A stretch of DNA of 64,000 nt from Chlorobium phaeovibrioides (lineage in GTDB: Bacteria; Bacteroidota; Chlorobiia; Chlorobiales; Chlorobiaceae). The stretch lies in assembly GCF_003968655.1 (NCBI RefSeq), contig NZ_RXYK01000004.1, forward strand, positions 62,001-126,000, in the 5' to 3' direction. Made by a program: the position numbers and the translations under genes. The stretch's first letter is position 1. Every line of letters starts with the position of its first letter. Positions 59,000-64,000 of this stretch are shown piece after piece. The notes under the pieces are model-generated. The model was not told the origin of the DNA. It saw only the letters and a list, made by a program, of their open reading frames with translations, and searched no databases.

Positions 59000-59890
59000 A
59001 TGAACAGAAATACAGTGCCAAAGAGTGGCCGGTTGCCCGTTCAAGCCATATCCGACACCTCGGCACTTGTGCTGCTTTGGTGTGGAGAGGAGATTTATCA
59101 GTCTGACGCCGTCCGGCAATATGCCGGTATGCTTGACCTCTCTCGAGGGCGGGAGTTGTTGGCCAGGTGCCATGCTGTCTGGGAGGAGTATGACCGGGTT
59201 ATCCGCTACCGAAAACTCTGCATAGCCCGTGAGGCAGAAACTATCCTTGCCGGTGGCCATATTCGGCAGGTGGTTATCCCCGGTGCCGGCTATTCCATGC
59301 TGGGCATTGAGCTTGCAAGCCGGTTTGCAGGCCTGAAGGTGTTTGAGATTGATTCAAGCGGTATGAGGGAAAAAAGAGGAATGGTTGAACGCCTTGCTGT
59401 TGCTTCAGGAAGCAGCCTCTCTTGCCTTGAGGGAGATGTTGAAGATCATGCCGGGTTGCGCCGGCTTCTTTCTGGCGCAGGTTGGCAGGACGCTGCACCC
59501 ACGCTGACGATTGTTGAGGGGTTGAGCTATTATCTGTCTCGGGAGAGTGCCCTTGGGCAGTGGCGGAATTTGGCTGAGGGTTCAATGGTTGTTTTTGAGT
59601 ATCTCGTGCCCTATGGAGAGGTGAATCCGGAGCGGAGGGATATCCCGCGCCTCGTGTTCGGGGAGATCATGCAGTATTGTTCATTTACCGGTGAGTTCTC
59701 GTTCTGGCGTGAGGAGGAGGTGCGCAGTGAACCGGGGTTCGTTCTGGAAAGGTTTTACACGCTTGAGGGTATTGAAAGGTCTTTGGGGGAGTTTTTTGGG
59801 AGCGGGCAGCGGATATTTCGGGTGAGGGGAGACGGGTGGATTGAGATTGCTGTCTTGAAGTCTGGCGAAGGGAGGGTGGGTCGTGCCTGA
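59000..59890 (+). CDS. SAM-dependent methyltransferase, leucine carboxyl methyltransferase-like
   Basis: 296 aa. The order of motifs follows the LCMT/Ppm1-like family: AREAETILAGG, the SAM loop VVIPGAGYSMLGIELA, FEIDSSGMREKR (acidic strand 2 end), and TLTIVEGLSYYLS. Family members methylate carboxyl groups or small molecules such as polyketides; arsenic methylases have a different cysteine layout. It follows the permease by 47 bases on the same strand, so a shared role in detoxification is suggested by context only. Confidence 0.8.
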   Translation: MNRNTVPKSGRLPVQAISDTSALVLLWCGEEIYQSDAVRQYAGMLDLSRGRELLARCHAVWEEYDRVIRYRKLCIAREAETILAGGHIRQVVIPGAGYSMLGIELASRFAGLKVFEIDSSGMREKRGMVERLAVASGSSLSCLEGDVEDHAGLRRLLSGAGWQDAAPTLTIVEGLSYYLSRESALGQWRNLAEGSMVVFEYLVPYGEVNPERRDIPRLVFGEIMQYCSFTGEFSFWREEEVRSEPGFVLERFYTLEGIERSLGEFFGSGQRIFRVRGDGWIEIAVLKSGEGRVGRA

Positions 59891-59910
59891 TGCATTCAGG
59901 AGATGAGCCA

Positions 59911-60267
59911 TTACTCAGGCATTGAGGAGCTGCTATCGGAAGGGTGTTCCCTCTTTTTGAATTCGTCGATGTTTGTTTTTTCCCAGAGGGGGACCTTGCC
60001 AAGGTATGCTGCGCGGCCTATGACATGGGCTGCCACGGGTGCTGTGAGAAAAAGAAAGACGATAATTGCGATGGCCCGTGAAGCGATACCGAAATCCTGC
60101 CAGAAGAGGATGGTTCCCAGAAGCACCAGTCCGATGCCGAGCGTTGAGGCCTTTGTTGTTGCGGACATGCGTGTGTAGAGATCCGGCATTCGCAGTATGC
60201 CCACTGCTGAAAGCAGGATGAAGACGCTCCCCATGAGGAGCAGGCTGCCACTGAGAATTTCTTTCAT
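59911..60267 (-). CDS. mrpG: Mrp Na+/H+ antiporter subunit G
   Basis: 118 aa, three membrane helices. ILSGSLLLMGSVFILLSAVGILRMPDLYTRMSATTKASTLGIGLVLLG is the MnhG/MrpG signature. The C-terminal polar tail ends the operon. Last gene of the minus-strand mrpABCDEFG operon; overlaps mrpF by 4 bases. Confidence 0.93.
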   Translation of the reverse strand: MKEILSGSLLLMGSVFILLSAVGILRMPDLYTRMSATTKASTLGIGLVLLGTILFWQDFGIASRAIAIIVFLFLTAPVAAHVIGRAAYLGKVPLWEKTNIDEFKKREHPSDSSSSMPE

Positions 60268-60536
60268 TGTTTTTCTCTCCTTCCAAGATAGAATGCAAAC
60301 GCTACAGTGCTGAGAAAGGCCAGCAGCGCAAGGATGATTCCTACATCAAGAAATGTTGTTGTGTTTTTCTGGATTGAATACACCGCAATGAAAGCGATTG
60401 CGTTGGCTGAGAGCAGATCAAGCGCGACGATGCGGTCCTCAATGGAGGGACCGACTATCAGCCGCAGAAATATGATCAGTATCGACAGGCCGATAACGAT
60501 CACCGAAGCCTGCACAGCCCATTCCATGAAGTTCAT
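60264..60536 (-). CDS. mrpF: Mrp Na+/H+ antiporter subunit F
   Basis: 90 aa, three helices. LRLIVGPSIEDRIVALDLLSANAIAFIAVYSIQ is diagnostic for MrpF, with the conserved Asp-Arg pair. It overlaps mrpE and mrpG by 4 bases each (ATGA). Confidence 0.93.
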   Translation of the reverse strand: MNFMEWAVQASVIVIGLSILIIFLRLIVGPSIEDRIVALDLLSANAIAFIAVYSIQKNTTTFLDVGIILALLAFLSTVAFAFYLGRREKQ

Positions 60537-61006
60537 CGCATCACCTCGATCAGTCTTTTTTCAAGACCGTTTTTGAGTTCCCTTCTGAACTGCCCGGCAT
60601 CCTTGACATAGAGCGCATGGACATAGAGCGTCCGCCTGTCCGGGGAGACATCGAGGCTCAGGGTACCGGGCGTGAGGGTTACAAGATTTGCGAAGAGCGT
60701 AATTTCAATATCACTCTTCACATCAAGCGGGACGGCAACAATGCCGGGTACCATGTGATCCTTTGGCGTTACGATGTCATAGGCCACTTTCAGGTTTGCG
60801 ACCAGGAGTTCCTTGAGAAAGTACAGGACGAACCTGATGACCGGCAGGAGCTTTGAAAAGTATCGGGTTTCGCCCCATGCCGGGCGTGTCAGCCAAAGCA
60901 GGAGATATCCGACAAGCAGTCCGGCGGTGAAGGTTCCGGAGCTTACTTCGCCTGTCAGCATCATCCATGCGACCGCCAGAAGTATGTTGAGCAGAAGGAG
61001 GTTCAT
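60533..61006 (-). CDS. mrpE: Mrp Na+/H+ antiporter subunit E
   Basis: 157 aa. Two or three N-terminal helices and a cytoplasmic C-terminal domain with the MrpE signature [30 protein letters not shown]. Needed for antiport activity and complex stability in characterised Mrp systems. It overlaps mrpD and mrpF by 4 bases. Confidence 0.93.
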   Translation of the reverse strand: MNLLLLNILLAVAWMMLTGEVSSGTFTAGLLVGYLLLWLTRPAWGETRYFSKLLPVIRFVLYFLKELLVANLKVAYDIVTPKDHMVPGIVAVPLDVKSDIEITLFANLVTLTPGTLSLDVSPDRRTLYVHALYVKDAGQFRRELKNGLEKRLIEVMR

Positions 61007-62523
61007 GGTATCCCCCCGGTCACTGCTTTACTATAGATGCCTGCGTCAAGCAACTCCAGTGAGGCCCCCTTGGCGAGAATGAAAAATGGCTCGAACCAGA
61101 GGCCGGAGACTATGGTGAACATTGCCAGGATGATTGCCGGCGCAATCAGGGCGGTTTTCTTGCCGGCAGAGAGCCCATGATATTCCCGGCCTCTCTGCCC
61201 TTCATCTCCGCTAAGGGGGTTGTCTTTCAGAAACGCTTCATTCCAGATTTTGATCATGGAGTACAGGGTGAGTATGCTCACCATAAGGGCTACGCTGACT
61301 GCGAGCCATTGCTGAGCCTCAAGACCCGCCTGGATCACTGTGAGTTTTGCCCAGAATCCTGAAAGCGGAGGTATTCCCGCCAGAGCGAGCGCAGGCACAA
61401 GAAACAGCAGTCCTAAAAGAGGATAGGTCGCATACAGCCCCCCTATCTGCCGGAGGTTCCAGGAGCCTGAGAGGAGCCGGATGATTCCGCTGAGATAGAA
61501 AAGGTTTGTTTTTGCGGCGATGTTGTGCACGATGAATAACAGCCCTCCCGCTATAGCCAGTGGTGACTGGATTGCGATGGCGAAAATCATGTAGCCTATC
61601 TGGCTGATGATATGGAAGGAGAGAAGCTTGCGGAGATCGTACTGTGCGACTGCGCCAAGCACGCCTGTCACCATGGTGAACGCCGACACCCAGAGCAGTA
61701 TGTGATGGATGAACGGGGTGCTTTCGAGTGTGAAGATTGTGGTGAAGAACCGTATGATGGCGTATACCCCTACCTTTGTGAGCAGCCCGGCGAAAATTGC
61801 TGAAACAGCGACATGCGGAGTATGGTAGGATGCCGGAAGCCAGAAGAAGAGGGGAAAGACAGCGGCTTTAATTCCAAAAGTGATGAGAAACAGAACGGCA
61901 GCAACCGAGAGCAGTTCACGATGTTCCAGCATGGGAAGCCTCATGGCGAGGTCCGCCATGTTCAGCGTGCCGGCCATGCCATAAAGAATCCCCACTGCAG
62001 CCAGAAAGATTGCCGAGGAGAGCAGGTTCAGCGTGACATACTTTATCGCTCCTTCAAACTGTTCCGGTTTGCCTTCAAGAACGAGCAGCACGAATGATGA
62101 GATGAGCATGACCTCGAACCACACATAGAGATTGAAGATGTCTCCGGTCAGAAACGCTCCGTTGATTCCCATCAGAAGCAGCTGAATGAGCGGATGGTAG
62201 AAATTGTGTTCCTGCTTCTCGTCCACAGAGCCTATCGAATAGATGGCTGTGGTCAAACCAATCAGTGAGGCCATCGCCAGCATGATGCAGGAAAAGGTAT
62301 CAACAACCATTGTGATGCCGAACGGTGCGGCCCATCCACCTGCCTGGAGAGACAGAATGCCACCGGAAAGAACGCTGTTGAGCAGTATGACAGAGACAAC
62401 CGAGAGAAGGAGGGTTGAAAGCACTCCGAGCAGCCGGTGCACAGCAATGCGGCGAGGCAGCAGCAGCATGATGAGTGCTGTGGTCAATGGCACCAGAACC
62501 GGTAGTATGATGAGCCTGTTCAT
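61003..62523 (-). CDS. mrpD: Mrp Na+/H+ antiporter subunit D
   Basis: 506 aa, about 14 helices, homologous to NuoL/M/N proton-pumping subunits. The FNLYVWFEVMLISSFVLL segment carries the conserved membrane glutamate, and PLFFWLPASYHTPHVAVSAIFAGLLTKVGVYAIIR carries the lysine-bearing helix. It is one of the two ion-translocating subunits. It overlaps mrpC and mrpE by 4 bases. Confidence 0.95.
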   Translation of the reverse strand: MNRLIILPVLVPLTTALIMLLLPRRIAVHRLLGVLSTLLLSVVSVILLNSVLSGGILSLQAGGWAAPFGITMVVDTFSCIMLAMASLIGLTTAIYSIGSVDEKQEHNFYHPLIQLLLMGINGAFLTGDIFNLYVWFEVMLISSFVLLVLEGKPEQFEGAIKYVTLNLLSSAIFLAAVGILYGMAGTLNMADLAMRLPMLEHRELLSVAAVLFLITFGIKAAVFPLFFWLPASYHTPHVAVSAIFAGLLTKVGVYAIIRFFTTIFTLESTPFIHHILLWVSAFTMVTGVLGAVAQYDLRKLLSFHIISQIGYMIFAIAIQSPLAIAGGLLFIVHNIAAKTNLFYLSGIIRLLSGSWNLRQIGGLYATYPLLGLLFLVPALALAGIPPLSGFWAKLTVIQAGLEAQQWLAVSVALMVSILTLYSMIKIWNEAFLKDNPLSGDEGQRGREYHGLSAGKKTALIAPAIILAMFTIVSGLWFEPFFILAKGASLELLDAGIYSKAVTGGIP

Positions 62524-62885
62524 GGACTCTCCTTTTCAAGCTGGTCCGTGTTCCTCATTTCGTCAAGATCTTCAGTTTTCAGACTCTGGCAGGTTTTTTT
62601 GAACAACGCTATTGTGAATGCCTGTATTCCGAAACCAATTACGATGGCCGTCAGAATAAGTGCCTGTGGAAGCGGATCGGCAAAGGGTTCGGCAATGCCT
62701 GTAGCCCCATGTGGCACAAATGCTGGCGAGCCCTTGGTCAGACGGCCAACGGTGAAGATCATGAGGTTTGCGGCGTGGCCGAGAACGACCAGACCGAAAA
62801 TCACTTTGACCATGCTCCGCCTCAGAATGAGGTAGATCCCTGTTGCATAGAGCAGGCCGATAATGACTGGAAGCAGAACTCTCAT
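62520..62885 (-). CDS. mrpC: Mrp Na+/H+ antiporter subunit C
   Basis: 121 aa from ATG 62885, which gives the same 4-base ATGA overlap with mrpB that every other junction in the operon shows; the frame opens at 62894. NuoK-like with three helices and the motif [18 protein letters not shown]. Confidence 0.93.
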   Translation of the reverse strand: MRVLLPVIIGLLYATGIYLILRRSMVKVIFGLVVLGHAANLMIFTVGRLTKGSPAFVPHGATGIAEPFADPLPQALILTAIVIGFGIQAFTIALFKKTCQSLKTEDLDEMRNTDQLEKESP

Positions 62886-63301
62886 ACGCGGCACTCCTCC
62901 TCTGCCAGCGCAAAAATAATGGTGAGCGTGATGCCAAGCACAAGGAAATATACCCCGACATCGAACAGGAGAGGGGTTCCTACTTTTCCGATTGCCTCAA
63001 TGCCGGTATCTATCCATAGAGCGGTCATGAAGGGCTTGCCCGATACAAGTGAGGGCAGAGTGCTCAGAAGGGAAAGGAGCAGGCCAAGCACTGCGGCGCG
63101 CAGCGGTTCGATGCGCAGAATTGAGCGGGCTGCATCAAGTCCGTTGGCGATGAAGTAGAGCGCAAAGGCGGCGGCAGCTACCAGTCCGCCAACAAAACCC
63201 CCACCGGGTTCGTTATGGCCGCGCAGGAGCATGAACACTGAAAACATCAGAATCAGTGTGAGCAGGTATCGCGATGCGGTTGCAAGAATCACGGAATTCA
63301 T
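62882..63301 (-). CDS. mrpB: Mrp Na+/H+ antiporter subunit B
   Basis: 139 aa, four helices. [34 protein letters not shown] is the MrpB signature. It overlaps mrpA and mrpC by 4 bases. Confidence 0.94.
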   Translation of the reverse strand: MNSVILATASRYLLTLILMFSVFMLLRGHNEPGGGFVGGLVAAAAFALYFIANGLDAARSILRIEPLRAAVLGLLLSLLSTLPSLVSGKPFMTALWIDTGIEAIGKVGTPLLFDVGVYFLVLGITLTIIFALAEEECRV

Positions 63302-64000
63302 GGTTGCGCTTTTCTCCCTGTTGCAGTTTTGAGCATGGCCAGCACTCCTATCGCCGCTATTGTAAGCACGGTTATTTCGCCCAGTGTATCAAGGGCTCTG
63401 AAATCCACAAGAATAACATTCACCACATTGAGCCCTTTCCCCTCCGGCAGGCTTGCGGCTGCAAAATACTCTTTCAGTTCCGTTGAGATGTTGAATGAGG
63501 TGGCAAAGAGCACGACCAGGGTCATGAACACTCCGATGCCTGAAGCTATAACAGCATCCCTTATTCTGTTTGAGGAACGCGAAAGCTTGAGAAATTTAGG
63601 AAGTTTCTGCAGCACCAGCACAAACAGGATCACATTCAGCGTCTCAATGGCGAATGTGGTGAGCGCAACATCGGGCGCACCATAGATGACGAAGATGATG
63701 CCTATTGAAAAACCCATGACGCCGAGCGACACAATCGACTTGAGCCTTGAGGTGGATGTTATCAGAAGGCCGGTGGAAATGATGATGATCAGCCCCAGTG
63801 CAGCCTCATAAAAGGTGATTGAATAATCAGGAATGATCGACACCTCTTCGGCTGCTCTGTACAGTGCAAAAGATGCAGGGATGAGAGCCGCGAGAACAAT
63901 GACTATGGTGTAGTTGCGAAGGTAGCCGTTCTGAAGAATGAGGGTTTGGAGTTTGGCGAATGAAAGCATCCCTTTGAGTGCGCTTTCGTACCATGAGGAA
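63298..64000 (-). CDS. mrpA: Mrp Na+/H+ antiporter subunit A, C-terminal part (runs off window)
   Basis: The reading frame continues without a stop to the right edge; residues before the first Met read [10 protein letters not shown], matching the linker before [19 protein letters not shown] in full-length MrpA (~800 aa). The ATG at 63969 is therefore an internal methionine. The visible part is the MrpA C-terminal domain, about six helices, with [33 protein letters not shown] and [25 protein letters not shown]. First gene of the operon; overlaps mrpB by 4 bases. Confidence 0.9.
   Translation of the reverse strand, partial: SSWYESALKGMLSFAKLQTLILQNGYLRNYTIVIVLAALIPASFALYRAAEEVSIIPDYSITFYEAALGLIIIISTGLLITSTSRLKSIVSLGVMGFSIGIIFVIYGAPDVALTTFAIETLNVILFVLVLQKLPKFLKLSRSSNRIRDAVIASGIGVFMTLVVLFATSFNISTELKEYFAAASLPEGKGLNVVNVILVDFRALDTLGEITVLTIAAIGVLAMLKTATGRKAQP

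Noticed and set aside
63298-63969. A complete 223-aa protein starting at 63969
   Set aside because: The frame continues upstream to the window edge with residues typical of full-length MrpA, so this is the C-terminal part of mrpA, not a separate gene.

Overview
The window is chromosomal DNA of a green sulfur bacterium (phylum Chlorobi, probably the Chlorobium/Pelodictyon group). The decisive marker is a full-length Fenna-Matthews-Olson bacteriochlorophyll a protein gene (fmoA, 8437-9537, minus), a protein of chlorosome-bearing phototrophs. A BCD/PucC-type pigment-associated MFS protein (52160-53509) fits with it. Most of the window is compact core-genome DNA with short intergenic gaps. I found no rRNA, tRNA, CRISPR array, transposase or prophage gene.

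Layout. 1-6.1 kb: the end of a Ste24-type protease, agmatine deiminase, a candidate sigma-54-driven small RNA, then mdh, rpmA and rplU (minus) and mutS (plus). 6.1-13.2 kb: an MdlA-like ABC exporter, a MerR-type regulator, fmoA, lnt, and a two-gene unit (minus) of a SPOR-domain protein followed by a sensor-less sigma-54 activator. 13.3-25.3 kb: ispE, a nitrilase-fold hydrolase with an NCS2 purine permease, a 2-Cys peroxiredoxin, proS, a DUF4412 protein, prmC, the heat-shock operon hrcA-grpE-dnaJ, a flavodoxin-like protein and gapA. 25.3-36.4 kb: mpl, a DegT aminotransferase bracketed by REP-like inverted-repeat pairs, the minus-strand run SMR-proB-phnA-proA-lolD-MFS, a Kef-like antiporter with a USP-like tail, and a Fur-family regulator. 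36.6-46.3 kb: def-fmt, lepA-lepB, trpE, a DegP-like protease, greA, a 74-aa protein with Sm/Hfq-like spacing, and tpiA. 46.3-56.5 kb: a TPP riboswitch upstream of thiC and an NSS/SNF transporter, recD2, the BCD transporter, a radical SAM protein, a small lipoprotein and cstA. 56.5-64 kb: a gene-poor gap, a DUF4282 protein, an ArsR-permease-methyltransferase cassette, and a seven-gene Mrp Na+/H+ antiporter operon (mrpABCDEFG, minus) whose mrpA runs off the right edge.

How the genes fit together. Several sets are ordinary housekeeping modules: translation start and export (def/fmt, lepA/lepB), protein folding (hrcA/grpE/dnaJ), proline synthesis (proA/proB) and central carbon metabolism (mdh, gapA, tpiA). 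Ion and metal handling is well represented (Mrp, CPA2 antiporter, Fur, ArsR cassette), which would suit a saline or metal-variable habitat; this is inference.

Leads most worth following: (1) a perfect -24/-12 promoter (1421-1438) driving an 88-nt, three-hairpin RNA that ends in an intrinsic terminator; (2) the 74-aa Sm-like protein, a possible RNA-binding protein; (3) an NSS/SNF transporter that appears to sit under TPP control; (4) an ArsR-permease-LCMT-like methyltransferase cassette whose operator overlaps the ArsR start codon; (5) REP/BIME-like pairs on both sides of one aminotransferase gene.
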